Shown: positions 1-12,186 of the stretch, piece after piece | Layout: every line of letters starts with the position of its first letter | Position numbering within the stretch: the stretch's first letter is position 1 | NCBI RefSeq assembly: GCF_910592395.1 | Contig: NC_088314.1 | Span: 14,014,001 to 14,078,000, forward strand | Origin: Lineus longissimus | Lineage: Eukaryota; Nemertea; Pilidiophora; Heteronemertea; Lineidae | Reading direction: 5' to 3' | Length of the DNA stretch: 64,000 nucleotides | Program-made: the position numbers and the translations under genes | Notes under the pieces: model-generated | Database searches by the model: none | What the model was told of the DNA's origin: nothing | Seen by the model: the letters and a program-made list of their open reading frames with translations, nothing else

Positions 1-594
1 AGCCGCATTTGGTGAATGCCATACATAACTTATTAAAGTGATATTATGCCTGTATTTTGGTAGAAGCAATTGAAGACGTCTCATCTAAGAATACTAGTCT
101 GAGGGGGATAGGAACTGGTTTCTCATTAAGGACATAAACTCTCATATTGAAGAATATCGGGCATTCTATCCAAGAACATTTTAGACTTTACACCTGTCAC
201 ACATAGGGTACTGGACACAAATGAACTGACAAAGGAATAGCCGCATGGAAACTGCATGTTCAGCAGTTAGCACTAAAGATTGCTTGTCTTTACAAGTATA
301 GCGCTACATGTACATGTACATGTACTTGCTCATCAAAATCAACAATAAAGGCCTACACGTAGGCACCCTACATCCCTACACATGACATGTAGACCTTGGC
401 TTCATACACAACCATGCAATATTGACTGGTTGCACTCATTGGTGTATGGCTTTAATTATCTACGATGGGGTAGAAAGCAACGGCCCTCTCGCCCTTTCAA
501 AAAGGGTGTGTTTTTTTGCTTAGCGATCATGCTGAAACTTCCAGCCGCCCCCCCCCCCCCCCCAATTAGGGTTCATAATGCCTAGACTTTCAAC
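1..594. other. No recognisable gene; short simple repeats
   Basis: Nothing in these bases resembles a known gene. There is a short TACATG microsatellite near 303-325 and a poly-C run near 548-563. The open frame at 382-585 crosses the poly-C tract and has no family resemblance. Confidence 0.6.
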
Positions 595-624
595 ACGCCC
601 TTTAATCTTCCAGCTCAGTCACTA

Positions 625-1250
625 CCACGTGATCAAAGTGGTGTCCTTGCCTGGCCCCATGTAAAAGATTTGAACTTGTGTGATGTCTGTGCGGACCAAA
701 TCATAGTCATCATCGGAACTGACGTCAAACGCGTCATGACCCACTTAGAAACAAGGCCAGGTCATGATGACTTACCAATTGCAGTACGAACTCCTCTTGG
801 GTGGACGGTCTTGGGTGCGGCGTTTACTGATAATTTGAACCCATATGACGTAACCAACGATAACGTCAATATCATCTGCGTTCATATTGCCAGTAGCGCT
901 GTACGGTTGTCAGACGATGAGTTGCACGCTCGAGTCGAAAGTTTCTGGTCTACTGAAAGCTTTGGATGTGCGCCTGCGTATGATAAACCTCAGTCTATGG
1001 AGGATATTAAAGCTCTTGTGATGTTGAATAGTTCAGTTAGAAAACTTGAAAACGGTGTATCATGAAATCGGAATGCTCTGGGCTGACAGATGACAATCCC
1101 GTGGTTTTTACTAAAAATAGAGAACTTGCTGAAAAATGTTTCGATTCTCTCAATAGAAAACTGGTTACCAATCCTGAAATGCGTGAGAAGTTTCAGAAAG
1201 AAATACATGGTTATACATGTATTAGCAGAGGTTTCGCGCGATGACTAATG
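625..1250 (+). pseudogene. BEL/Pao protease (DUF1758-like) to RT linker, broken
   Basis: Frame 670-1065 reads through the typical BEL junction between the retropepsin-like domain and the reverse transcriptase; the motif RTPLGWTVLGA near residues 40-50 is characteristic. The next conserved block, NRELAEKCFDSLNRKL (about 1113-1160), is in another frame (1062-1244), so at least one frameshift separates them near 1050-1110. In a working element this region would be part of one long polyprotein. It is a decayed copy and no product is expected. Confidence 0.75.
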
Positions 1251-1339
1251 AAGAACCCGAAACAGTCACTGATCGAACTAACTTGCTAACTCCCACACCA
1301 CGGCGAAGTACCCCCCCCCCCAAAAAAAAACACACCTTA

Positions 1340-2330
1340 ACTTCGGGTGGTTTTTGACGCTGCTGCAGAATACCGCGGACATAGCCTCAACGCCAAGTTG
1401 TTGTCGGGCCCGGATCTCGCCACTAATTTGATTGGAGTTCTAATGAGATTCAGAAGGGGTGTTATACATGCTTCCCGAAATTGGTGGCTTGCATTGGAAC
1501 TAACTTTTTCCCCCTTGTCCGTCATTAAAGGCATTCAAGTGTGTTGGTCAACCATGACTATCTCCTTTGTCCCTCCACCTTATGACATCACTATTTCGGA
1601 CACTCAGCGCCCCATTTCTGGAAAGGTGTATAGCTATTGCGGCTGACATTGAGGGTATGTTCCACCAAGTGCACGTGCCTGAACTTGACAGTGACGCTCT
1701 TCAGTTTCTATGGAAGGACGATTTGAAGTAGAGTGACACTCCAAAAGACTATCAAATGTGCTTACATGTCTTTGGTGCAAAATGCTCTCCGTGTTGCGCG
1801 AATTACTGCTTGAGGGAAGTCGCTTGTGACGTCACGGGTTCAAGTGATGGCGTGTAAATCAATTCTTCGGAATTTTTACGTGAACGGTATGTTAAAGGCC
1901 CTTGATTTTTCTCCCCTAGCCATCAGTCTACCTCTGGAACTTATTGATCTAACAGCTGCCGGTGGGTTTACGCTTACAAAACGGGCATCGAATTGTCAAG
2001 AAGTTCTGGTCGCTATTACTGGCCATGATCCATCACTCCTTGGGAACCTGAAATTAGACCTTGAGGGGAACACCATCACTCATACCTTTGGTGTTACGTG
2101 ATGATATTTGTTCTTATTTGATGCATTGCAACTGAATTTCCCGTTAACCAAATATGGTGTTTTGAGTGCCCTCAGTTTAGTTTTTGACCCTTTAGGCTTT
2201 CTGGCGGCGTTTGTGTTGAGGGCAAAAATGCTACTACAACGTATCTGGGAAATGGATCTCGACTGGGACGAGCCCATCCCCCCAGCCTATCAATGGCGAA
2301 TGGCAGGATTGGCTGAATGAACTAGCTGAC
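1340..2330 (+). pseudogene. BEL/Pao reverse transcriptase, broken
   Basis: RT blocks follow one another in different frames: [15 protein letters not shown] and a [12 protein letters not shown] block at about 1347-1460, a [13 protein letters not shown] block (the first catalytic-Asp region) at about 1646-1690, and a PLTKYGVLSALS...DPLGF block at 2150-2205. An in-frame TAG interrupts the segment near 1728. Poly-C and poly-A runs at 1310-1330 lie where part of the N-terminal RT appears deleted. The family would copy retrotransposon RNA into DNA; this copy cannot. Confidence 0.75.
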
Positions 2331-2369
2331 CTGAAACAATTTCAGCTGAACCGCTGATACTGGCCTGTA

Positions 2370-2595
2370 GAATTCGCGGGGAAACCCATGTTGTACAACC
2401 TTCACGTGTTTTGTGACGCTTCGCAGAATGCGTTTGGTGCGGCTTCATATGTTCAAGTTATTTCCGCCCAGGGAAAAAGACACTCTGGTACTGGCATGCT
2501 ATGTCAAAAACTCGCATTGCACCAGTCAAAAATCATAGATTAACTTTGCCTCGCCTCGAGTTACAAGCGGCTGTGTTGGCCACCATAATGTACTG
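2370..2595 (+). pseudogene. BEL/Pao RNase H, 5' part, interrupted by transposon
   Basis: After the RT come a FCDASQNAFGAASY-like block (about 2410-2450) and a block with APVK and LTLPRLELQAAVLAT (about 2520-2585), typical of BEL RNase H. Similarity ends abruptly at 2595, where a terminal inverted repeat begins, and resumes after 6742 with FWPDSTVVLS in the same domain. This is one exon-less domain cut in two by an insertion. Confidence 0.75.
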
Positions 2596-5500
2596 CGGCT
2601 GTTATAAAACGCGGACTCCGGGGAAATCCGCGGAAAAATCACAAAGCCGCCAGTAAATACGCGCATAATATTTAATGATAATTATATTATACAAATAACA
2701 ACATAAATCATAAATCGGAGGCAAGAACTACCAGTTATCTGCACATTTCATCGGTCAGATTTTAATCCTCTGGAGCGCCATTCATGCCATTCGGATCGAC
2801 TCTTCCCTCTTGCTTTTTTTCTTGGTGTTGATAAACTTTGCATGGTATCTTCGACACCACCGTGGTTCCTTCCCTAACGGAACACATTACGAGGCTGCTT
2901 TCAAGTGTGACTGTTGCCCGGATTGATGTACGTTACGGTATATGCCTCCTTCAAATAATATGTAAAGAGCAATCTCTAGTGAACTCACACAACTGTTTGA
3001 CATGGGGGAGCCCCCAAACCCCCGTCCTTCTGACATATATAGCCAGTACATTGGGGGATGAGTCCCCCAAACCCCCTCCCCCGTTCTCTGAAAGTGGCAG
3101 GTTTTAGTCAGTACATTGGGGGGAAGGCCCCCCCCCAACCCCCCCCCATTGGACTCTAAAAATAGAATTCCTTGGAGACGCTGAACAATAAGGCCCCATA
3201 AAGAAATAGTCCCCGCCCCGGTAGCTGTCTCATATCTGCTGGAAGAAGCAGCTCTTTGTGGTGAAATAATAATTGAATGCATGTCATGACACCCAGGAGC
3301 TTTTTCTCATTTCTGAAACAGTTGCATGGTTGGAATGAATTTCCAAATCAGTCCGTCAAATCTCTATGCAATGAAAATTGAAATGTCACAACTGTCTCCA
3401 CCGACGTTGTCCTGTATGTCCTAGCAGACGATTTTTAAATAAATGATGTGATTGATATACTTGTAGATTGGAATGAATTATTTCTTCAATGATATGAAAA
3501 TTGAAAACCCTCTAACATGCCGGAGTACAAAAATGCAGAGGCAAGACACACCATGCATGTCATGACACCCAGGAGCTTTTTCTCATTTCTGAAACAGTTG
3601 CATGGTTGGAATGAATTTCCAAATCAGTCCGTCAAATCTCTATCCAAATGGAACATTATGACCACTCTATATTTGTGCAGTAGTGTTAAAACTGACTTTT
3701 TTGAAGTAAAGTACGTAAATCGAGAAGAAGAGGACGTTTATTTCGTCTTCAATGAAATGTCACAACTGTCTCCGCCGACGTTGTTGTCCTGTATGTTCTA
3801 GCAGACGATTTTTAGATACATGATGTCCCACACCCGCACTTCAGGACAGTGGCGCCGGTGTGAATAAATCTACTTGCGTGAATGGTCAATGGCTCATGAC
3901 GTCATGAAATAATTGCCTCACGAGGAAGGAAACAATGTGAATCATGGTAACTGTGGTTGCGGTGCGTCGTGAATGCAGGATCGGCAAGCGCGGCCCGTAT
4001 GGAATGCGACAAACTGTACCGGAACCAGAATTGTCATGGGTCTGCACAATTTTTTTCAGATTCGATGGACATGATGGATATATGAATTTTGTTTACACTT
4101 TATACACACGTAACCATTACACTCACTACGTTGTGTGAGTTAATATGTAAAGAGCAATCTCTAGTGAACTCACACAACTGTTTGACATGGGGGAGCCCCC
4201 AAACCCCCGTCCTTCTGACATATATAGCCAGTACATTGGGGATGAGTCCCCAAAACCCCCTCCCCGTTCTCTGAAAGTGACAGGTTTTAGTCAGTACATT
4301 GGGGGGAAGGCCCCCCCAACCCCCCCCCCCCCATTGGACTCTAAAAATAGAATTCCTTGGAGACGCTGAACAATAAGGCCCCATAAAGAAATAGTCCCCG
4401 ACCCGGTAGCTGTCTCATATCTGCTGGAAGAAGCAGCTCTTTGTGGTGAAATAATAATTGAATGCATGTCATGACACCCAGGAGCTTTTTCTCATTTCTG
4501 AAACAGAATTCCTTGGAGACGCTGAACAATAAGGCCCCATAAAGAAATAGTCCCCGACCCGGTAGCTGTCTCATATCTGCTGGAAGAAGCAGCTCTTTGT
4601 GGTGAAATAATAATTGAATGCATGTCATGACACCCAGGAGCTTTTTCTCATTTCTGAAACAGTTGCATGGTTGGAATGAATTTCCAAATCAGTCCGTCAA
4701 ATCTCTATGCAATGAAAATTGAAATGTCACAACTGTCTCCACCGACGTTGTCCTGTATGTCCTAGCAGACGATTTTTAAATAAATGATGTGATTGATATA
4801 CTTGTAGATTGGACTGAATTATTTCTTCAATGATATGAAAATTGAAAACCCTCTGACATGCCGGAGTACAAAAATGCAGAGGCAAGACACACAATGCATG
4901 TCATGACACCCAGGAGCTTTTTCTCATTTCTGAAACAGTTGCATGGTTGGAATGAATTTCCAAATCAGTCCGTCAAATCTCTATCCAAATGGAACATTAT
5001 GACCACTCTATATTTGTGCAGTAGTGTTAAAACTGACTTTTTTGAAGTAAAGTACGTAAATCGAGAAGAAGAGGACGTTTACTTCGTCTGCAATGAAATG
5101 TCACAAAAGTCTCCGCCGACGTTGTTGTCCTGTATGTTCTAGCAGACGATTTTTAGATACATGATGTCCCACACCCGCACTTCAGGACAGTGGCGCCGGT
5201 GTGAATAAATCTACTTGCGTGAATGGTCAATGGCTCATGACGTCATGAAATAATTGCGTCACGAGGAAGGAAACAATGGGAATCATGGTAACTGTGGTTG
5301 CGGTGCGTCGTGAAAGCAGGATCGGCAAGCGCGGCCCGTATGGAATGCGACAAACTGTACCGGAACCAGAATTGTCATGGGTCTGCACAAATTTTTTCAG
5401 ATTCGATGGACATGATGGATATATGAATTTTGTTTACACTTTATACACATACGTAACCATTACGCTCACTACGTTGTGTGAGTTAATATGTAAAGAGCAA

Positions 5501-6742
5501 TCTCTAGTGAACTCACACTTGTAACTGTTTGACATGGGGGAGCCCACCAACCCCCGTCCTTCTGACATATTTAGCCAGTACATTGGGGGATGAGTCCCCC
5601 AAACCCCCTCCCCAGTTCTCTGAAAGTGACAGGTTTTAGTCAGTACATTGGGGGGAAGGCCCCCCCCAACCCCCCCCCCCATGGCATTGGACTCTATAAA
5701 TAGAATTCCTTGGAGACGCTGAACAATAAGGCCCCATAAAGAAATAGTCCCCGCCCCGGTAGCTGTCTCATATCTGCTGACAGAAGCAGCTCTTTGTGGT
5801 GAAATAATAATTGAATGCATGTCATGACACCCAGGAACTTTTTCTAATTTCTGAAACAGTTGCATGGTTGGAATGAATTTCCAAATCAGTCCGTCAAATC
5901 TCTATCCAAATGGAACTTTAAGACCACTCCATATTTGTGCAGTAGTGTTAAAACTGTCTTTTTTGAAGTAAAGTACGTAAATCGAGAAGAAGGGGACGTT
6001 TTCTTTGTCTGCAGTGAAATGTCACAACTGTCTCCGCCGACGTTGTTGTCCTGTATGTTCTAGAAGACGATTTTTAGATACAGTGGCGCCGGTGTGAATA
6101 AATCTACTTGCGTGAATGGTCAATGGCTCATGACGTCATGAAATAATTGCGTCACGAGGAAGGAAACAATGGGAATCATGGTAACTGTGGTTGCGGTGCG
6201 TCGTGAAAGCAGGATCGGCAAGCGCGGCCCGTATGGAATGCAACAAACTGTACCGGAACCGGAACTGTCATGGGTCTGCACAATTTTTTTCAGATTCGAT
6301 GGACATGATGGATATATGAATTTTGTTTACACTTTATACATACACGTAACCATTACACTCACTACGTTGTGTGAGTTATAAATCGATGATGAACTGAATT
6401 CTGGTCTACGAAATTTTTTTAGGACAATCAACCTAACCAACCGAACCTAACCAACCATATGCGACTGCACATTGGAGTCTATTTTAAGCAATCACAAAAA
6501 CTTACTTCGCGGCCCGTCTAGAGTATAAGTTTATTTCAAACTGCAAGGTGCTTGTGATTTACGGCGCATACAGCGCACCATATAACGGGGATTCCCAAAG
6601 ACCTTGTCACCAGGAGTACTTCATGCGCACAACAATGCACACTACTAATATGAAAAACTCTCACCTGCGGTTCAGGTAGCCACCCTGTGGCCAAGTTAGA
6701 TTTTTAGCGGATTTCCGCGGAATCCGCGTTTTATAACAGCCG
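2596..6742. mobile_element. 4.1 kb inverted-repeat DNA transposon inserted in BEL/Pao
   Basis: Left end CGGCTGTTATAAAACGCGGA and the right end read in reverse complement start with the same 20 bases; similarity continues for about 45 bp (with GGAAATCCGC and AAAAATC). Flanks suggest a degenerate 8-9 bp target duplication (AATGTACTG left, AATGTTACA right). No transposase was recognised, so it looks non-autonomous. Most of the interior is a tandem array. The superfamily is not determined; TIR plus an 8-9 bp duplication would suit hAT-, P- or Kolobok-like groups, but this is a guess. Confidence 0.75.
2956..6378. repeat. Tandem array of three long units (about 1187, 1344 and 892 bp)
   Basis: Three head-to-tail units start near 2956, 4143 and 5487 with TATGTAAAGAGCAATCTCTA and end near 4142, 5486 and 6378 with a CACTACGTTGTGTGAGTT-like sequence. 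Units contain G/C-homopolymer-rich stretches (for example near 3119-3147) and an internally duplicated block beginning GAATGCATGTCATGACACCC. Unit 2 carries an extra about 155 bp duplication (4352-4506 against 4507-4660); unit 3 lacks about 300 bp. Open frames of 94 aa at 3517-3801 and 4858-5142 simply repeat with the units and look non-coding. Confidence 0.85.
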
Positions 6743-7345
6743 AATGTTACACACTGCGCTATTCCTGTTGAAATTGACCTGCCTAAAAATGAGGTACATT
6801 TTTGGCCGGATTCCACTGTTGTTTTGAGTGTACAGCATAAATCCAAACGATTTAAGCTCTTTGTGGCGAATTGAATCGCCGAAATTAGCTTAGCGGATTA
6901 CTGAACCTGAACAATGGCAATACGTGCCTACGGAAATAAATCCCGCTGATGATTGTTCTCGTGGTCTGATCTGCGGGCGGCAGAAGTAAGGCCTGGTCAC
7001 CGATGGCTTGATGGCCCGGAATTTCTACGCCTTGATGAAACTGAGTGGCCCTCACAAAGTGTTTCAGATAGTCACGTTACTCTTCAAAATGACATCGTTT
7101 GCAAGATGAAACATACTGCTGTGGTCTCAGTCTTGGACAACAAGATACTGGATCCGGCAGAGTTCTCTTATGTGTACCGATTACGACGTATTACAGCTTG
7201 GTGTCTTGGATTCGTCCATAACCTTCGGTCATCAAAGGAAAAACGACGTACAGAGAATCATTCTGTGAATGAGATGAGTGATGCCCTATTGTATTGGATA
7301 AAAGTGGCACAAAGAGAGTCGTTTGCAAAGAAATTCTTTGGCTAA
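6743..7345 (+). pseudogene. BEL/Pao RNase H 3' part and connection region
   Basis: Immediately after the transposon the retroelement resumes with FWPDSTVVLSVQ and RFKLFVANRIAEI, the typical end of BEL RNase H. A connection segment follows (WLDGPEFLRLDETEWPSQS, about 7009-7066) and then a FSYVYRLRRITAWCLGF block. Frames change at about 6870-6950. Positions 6857-7290 recur at 51,018-51,425, showing that this family has other copies. Confidence 0.7.
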
Positions 7346-7479
7346 AAGACGGCAAAGACCTGACGTCAGGAAGCTCTGTCACTGGTTTGCGACCAATTCT
7401 AGATAATGAAATTCCAAGGGCTGGGGGGGCCGTCTCGAAAATGCCAAGCTTCCGTTTCAAACGAGTCATCAGATTCTGT

Positions 7480-8560
7480 TGCCAAATCATCATGCTGTAA
7501 CCAACCTGATTGTTAGGGACGTTCATAAACTTTTGCTTCACCGAGGTGTTGATCAAGTTATTACTGAGTTGAGACGACGTTACTGGATCCAGCTATCAGA
7601 GCTTTAGTCAAATGGGCGATTCGTACTTGTATAAAGTGCTTTCGTAGCCGTGCAACACCTGTAGTCCCACTTATTGCGAGATAACCCGATTCCCGAATGA
7701 TGGACATGAAACCAGTTTTCAACCGGTGTGGCCTGGATTTCTTTGGCCCCATGTTTGTAAAGCGTGGCCGAGAGATGCATAGAGAAAAGAGATGGGTACT
7801 CCTATTGATTGCCTTACAGTGCGTGCGGTGCATTTTGAACTTGTTGCAATTCTTGAATCTGATTCATTCATTCTTGCTTTATAAGGCGCTTCATTTCACG
7901 ACGTGGCGCTCCAGATGATATTTATAGTGACAACGATACAAATTTCGTGGGAGCTCAGCGTGAATTAAAGGAAGCGATTGATGCACTTTTACGATAAGCT
8001 TCATGCTATGTTAATTAAACAGTCAAGCGAATGGCACTTCATGCCCCCTAAGGCGCCACATATGGGCTGTGCCTGGGAATCACTTGTCAAGACTACTAAG
8101 GAGGTTCTGCGTTCTGTACTCGGAATGCAGTGTGTAGATGAAGATACTCTCCATACAGTGAAGTGCGAGGTCGAAAGTGTTTTGAACAGCCGTCCGTTAA
8201 CCTATGTCGGACCGGATGCGGACGCTTTAGAACCGCTCACTCCAAACCACTTTCTACTTCACTTTTAACAACCTATCTTGGTCCCGGTGGAATCTGATGA
8301 TTGTGAGCTGTAAACATTGGCGTCAGTCCCAGGTGATTACAGACCATTTTAAAAGTTGATAACATTTGTCTTGTGATCGACAACAACGCTCCACGCGGTC
8401 ACTGGGCTCTTGCCCGAGTCATCGAGGATGTGCATGGTGGCGACGGATGGGTTCGGGTGGTCAAGGTTCGAAGTAAGTCCAGAGTTCTCACCCGTCCTGT
8501 TTCTCAACTTTGTCTTCTTGAGAGCAGTAAATACGAGATTGATTAGAGTGTCCATGAAAT
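7480..8560 (+). pseudogene. BEL/Pao integrase and C-terminal domain, broken
   Basis: An integrase zinc-binding-like stretch (VRDVHKLLLHRGVDQVITEL, about 7515-7575) is followed by a core block with GLDFFGPMFVK (7730-7765) and, in a different frame (7978-8268), by the block WHFMPPKAPHMGCAWESLVK and LNSRPLTYV...LTPNHFL. The domain typical of BEL integrase ends (NAPRGHWALARVIEDVHGG, about 8385-8445, then VSQLCLLE) lies in a further frame. At least three frameshifts or stops show it is dead. Confidence 0.75.
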
Positions 8561-9150
8561 TGAAAATTAGAACTATGTGTCAATGGACTTATTCAATTAA
8601 TTAATTAATTAATCTACTTGATCGACTAATAAACTAATTTTTCTGAATGTGTTTGCTGCTTTTACAATTTAGTTTCAGCTCTTAGATAGTGGAAAATGCG
8701 TTACTCGTTATTTTCAGTACGCGCAAGCCCTGGCGCAAAAGACCTTTCCCACCATGTGAGTGCACGCCGAGATCCGAGTTAAGGTCAGCCCACTATTAAG
8801 ACGCAACATCATTTCCAATTATCGTCGCAGTTGGGGGGTCATCAAGCGCCATCAGCATGACGTCGGAAAAATCGATACCAGCACCATGACGTCAAGGGGT
8901 AGTTCCTAGCTCCAGGAAACGCATTACTAGTGTATCGTTTCGATAGGTGGAGAGCTGCGCTGAATCGGGTCAAATCGGAGTCAACGTCGGAAAACCGCGA
9001 TAATTCAGTCTGATTTTAAAGTTGTCGTTTTTTTGTGCAATTTGTTGATGGGAACTACTTATGTAGACTAGGAGGTGACTGAGCAGCCGATAGCTGGGCA
9101 ATATTGCCCTTAATAATGCCAATGGCCCTTTAGGGTGTCGAGTTGACGTC
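8561..9150. other. Non-coding stretch between BEL remnant and GPCR
   Basis: No gene was recognised. There is an AATT-type simple repeat near 8595-8617. It may include the BEL 3' LTR or receptor 3' UTR, but no second LTR copy is present to confirm this. Confidence 0.5.
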
Positions 9151-9897
9151 TTATTTGTGACGCAAGGGGGCGCCGCCGAAGCAGTTGCGACACACGTCCA
9201 TAAACGTGTTTCGGAACGATTTACCCACCGAAACATAGATGAAAAAATTTACAGTTGAATTTAATTTACTCACGAAATTGGCCCAGCGAACAAAGTCATG
9301 AATTTCATAAGTTGTAATGAATCCCATGCCTTCTAGCTGAGTGAGCAACATGGTAATGCTTGCTGGGAGTCGAAGCAGGATGAAAATGTTCACCATGGCA
9401 ATAGTTAGTTTTGTACCGTCCTTCGCAGCTTCCTTATCCTTTGTTGATTTTATTGTAACTTGTTCCTGTCGCATTCTTCTCCACCCACGTAGAACAGCCA
9501 CGTTGACAGGTATCAAAATGCCGAACAGTGGTATCAAGTGTATCACGAGCATAACGTAGACATAATACCATACAAAATAATGTGCTTGTTTTTCCAAATT
9601 GTCGGGTCATGAGCCAAGCTTCGTATACTTCTTCTTTCTCATTCCACACCCATTCAGTGCCTCTACTGCACATTTTTGGCATTACAGAAATTAAAGAGAA
9701 AAATAATGTCCCAATAACGGCCATCTTCGCATACTTGCGCGTGTCCATCGACTTTGCTTTCAGTGGCATACATATATGGATGTACCTGAAATAAAATAAT
9801 CGAATGGCAAACCAGACCAACGGTCATGTGTAGCGTTAACATCAATGAAACAAATAGTTATTTTTTAATCTTTTAGGGATATTGAAGGGGATACAAT

Positions 9898-10012
9898 AGT
9901 CTTACAACTTCGTCTATGACACGACGACAAGAACGATATCCAAATTCATTTGCACGTGTCAACTTCCGGTTCTTAACCATCCCGTTTTAAGAACTGGAAG
10001 TTGTAAGACGCT
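9898..10012. repeat. Small foldback in the GPCR intron
   Basis: GTCTTACAACTTC at about 9899-9911 is repeated inverted as GAAGTTGTAAGAC near 9997-10009. It is a short hairpin-forming element, perhaps a MITE remnant. Confidence 0.5.
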
Positions 10013-10785
10013 ATCTCCTCTCTAAAGTACACCTCCAATAGTCGCTGCAGGTAATTTCGTTAGGGATCAAATAATGAGTATGTCCTGTAAATATGAGCGC
10101 TTGGAATATTAACCCATCAGCTCCTGAAACCCCCGAGACAATATATAATCAGTAAAATTATCCCCAGTCTAAAGCCTCACCGAAACCCCCTGCTCATTTT
10201 TAAATATATTTGCCATATCCACGCTGAGATCCACGTGGATACCTCAGGAGTTAACGGGTTAAGCTGTTTTCTGGTTAAAAGTGAAAAAGTGAAATTTAGA
10301 GAGAGAAAAATGTGAGGACTTGCTGCCCAAGGAAATAATGAACAACAGGTAATTTATTTAAAGGCCTACTAATACGCCGTTTGTTAAATATTTGAAAGTT
10401 CTAATTGAATTTGAAATTTCAAGTGGTGTGAATACGTACTGAATATAAATTTCACCAGTGCCGTTGTGACATACAAATACTATAAACACCAAATTTCAGC
10501 AAATCTTTATGCATAATAACTGCACTACGGCATTGTGTATAACTGCATTTCTATTTTCCTGCAACATCAGTAATTCCGAAAGACGTACCCGTCTAAGGGA
10601 TCTAGACTTTCCATCCTTCAATTTGTCGTCCAATCGCTAGGACTGGAATGAGGTAAAGTTACTATCATTATCGGCATTCATTTCGCTAATATTGATTCTA
10701 GGTGAAAGGGCAATTAGGGACAACAAAGAATATCATTCGGCCGGCGGGTAAACCACGTTGAGATAAGTGCTCATGATACTTGTCC
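10013..10785. other. GPCR intron, also duplicated at the right edge of the window
   Basis: This intronic DNA has no gene of its own. Most of it, from about 10,180 to the exon 1 donor, recurs inverted at 63,390-64,000 with scattered substitutions. Confidence 0.7.
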
Positions 10786-11181
10786 TTACCTGTCTATGGA
10801 TACTGTGACAACGACGTAAACATCCCACATTCCCATCACATTGACGATTGGAAACATGAGAATGCCATAGCTCTCGATGGATTTATACACACCATAGGTA
10901 TGACCACCCTTCACTTGAGCCATCACCCGATGCGGCACATCCAGTACAAATGAGAAGGAGATGTACAATATATCACAGACAGCCAAGGCTTGGAGAAGGA
11001 AATACGCCGACGACGACGACCTCTTTTGGCGCCTGAATACAACTAAACAAAGCGCGTTACCGATAACGCCTGGGATGGTAACGACAAGATATAGGGTGAG
11101 CAGTAAAAATATCTTGTATGCAGAATATGGCTTGCGAAGCCCTCTGGTTGTCCAAACGAGAACCGATTCTGTGGTTTCCAT

Positions 11182-12186
11182 GACGTCAGTGCTGATGGTC
11201 GTGTGTTACCTGTTTCCTAAGATGGAGGGGAGAATCAGGCAGGAATCATTGGTTGGGTGAGGTTTCTCACTTTAGTTTCACAGTTTTTGGTAGTTGTTTA
11301 TTTCGAAGAGTGCAGTAAAGGATCATATCCACTTTAATTTCGTTTCAAACGCGTTTCAAAACGAACCTAACATTAAACGAAACACGAAATGAAACTCAAA
11401 TGATTTTAAAAACGCCTGTGAAACGATTGTGGGGTGTTTGGTTTGCCCAAAGGAACGAAAGCGCCTAACGAAAGACGAACGGACATAAACGAACATCGTT
11501 TTAAACGACCTTCGTTTAAATGAAAATATCAACGAAGATAAACGAATTTTGTACGTACGAATGAGGATATAGAAACTTCGTTTTGAACGAACTTCCTTCC
11601 ATAAGAAATGATCATTTAACAAAAACGAACACGCGAACGAATCCTAACGAATCACAAACGAAGGTCAGTGAGAAAAAAATACGAACCTGCGTTCGTCTTC
11701 AAACGAAATCAAAAACAAATTTATGCTGAATAACGATTTCAAAAATTCGTTTACAGTCCATCGTTTCAAATCTGAGGAGTCGATTTTTTTCTATAAGTAT
11801 CGCAGGGAACTTAGCCTAAGCTGAGACAGAATTTCATGAAAAACGAAAAAAACAACATACTCTCAACTCGGTTGTATATGAAAACCAGATCATATTTCTT
11901 GCCGCCCATTGCATTTTAATCTTCATTGGGGTATTACATGAGGGAAAGCCAATGAGAGGTCAGAGATTAGTAAATAGATGTAATAAGCAGTCATGTGTCG
12001 GACATCTCGGCCTAGCTCTTTGTGTGGTATATCAGCCTTGTTGATTCAATCAAGGATTGTGTGCGGGTTTGATTATGATTTTTGATTTTAGTGATACAAT
12101 ACTGTAAATTCTATTATGAATTTTTTGATTGCACTTTTATTGGTAATACGCATAAAGCATGGAGCAAGGGATAGGCCCAGTACAAC
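11182..12186. other. Upstream of GPCR; degenerate AACGAA-rich repeat (about 11,338-11,770)
   Basis: No gene was recognised. Between about 11,338 and 11,770 the motif AAACGAA, or its complement TTCGTTT, recurs dozens of times at irregular spacing, giving a low-complexity block. The rest is AT-rich and featureless. Confidence 0.6.

Larger units (their letters stand above)
595..8560 (+). mobile_element. Decayed BEL/Pao LTR retrotransposon, pol region, split by a later DNA transposon
   Basis: The plus strand holds, in BEL/Pao order, an aspartic protease-type segment, reverse transcriptase, RNase H, integrase and the C-terminal integrase-associated domain, spread over all three frames with stops and indels. 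No LTRs were found at either side, so the ends are those of the recognisable coding region. The segment 2596-6742 is a foreign insertion: RNase H similarity stops just before it and resumes just after it. BEL/Pao elements are animal-specific, which supports a metazoan source. Family assignment is by motif reading only. Confidence 0.8.
9151..11181 (-). pseudogene. Rhodopsin-type GPCR (neuropeptide/FMRFamide-receptor-like), two exons, one frameshift
   Basis: Exon 1 (11181-10790) encodes TM1 (LTLYLVVTIPGVIGNALCLVVF), TM2 and TM3, ending in SIDR; the donor is GTAAGG. Exon 2 (9785-9151) follows a CAG acceptor and starts with the base completing Arg, then Tyr, so the DRY motif spans the junction. 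Exon 2 carries TM4 (MAVIGTLFFSLISV), TM5 (VMLVIHLIPLFGILIPV), TM6 and TM7 with an NSTVNFFIY motif standing for NPxxY, plus a short tail. Predicted length is about 340 aa, normal for the family. An extra base near 9594 shifts the frame between the second extracellular loop and TM5, so it is a pseudogene or contains a sequencing error. The motif pattern points to peptide ligands. A partial inverted copy lies at 63,047-64,000. Confidence 0.75.

Noticed and set aside
2887-3282. Glycine-rich minus-strand frame through the G/C tracts (also at 4,100-4,384 and 5,434-5,865)
   Set aside because: A low-complexity translation of poly-C and GGGG runs in a tandem repeat.
3517-3801. 94-aa frame repeated at 4,858-5,142 with partial forms elsewhere
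   Set aside because: It repeats only because the tandem units repeat; no family motif, no conserved start context, and unit 3 breaks it.
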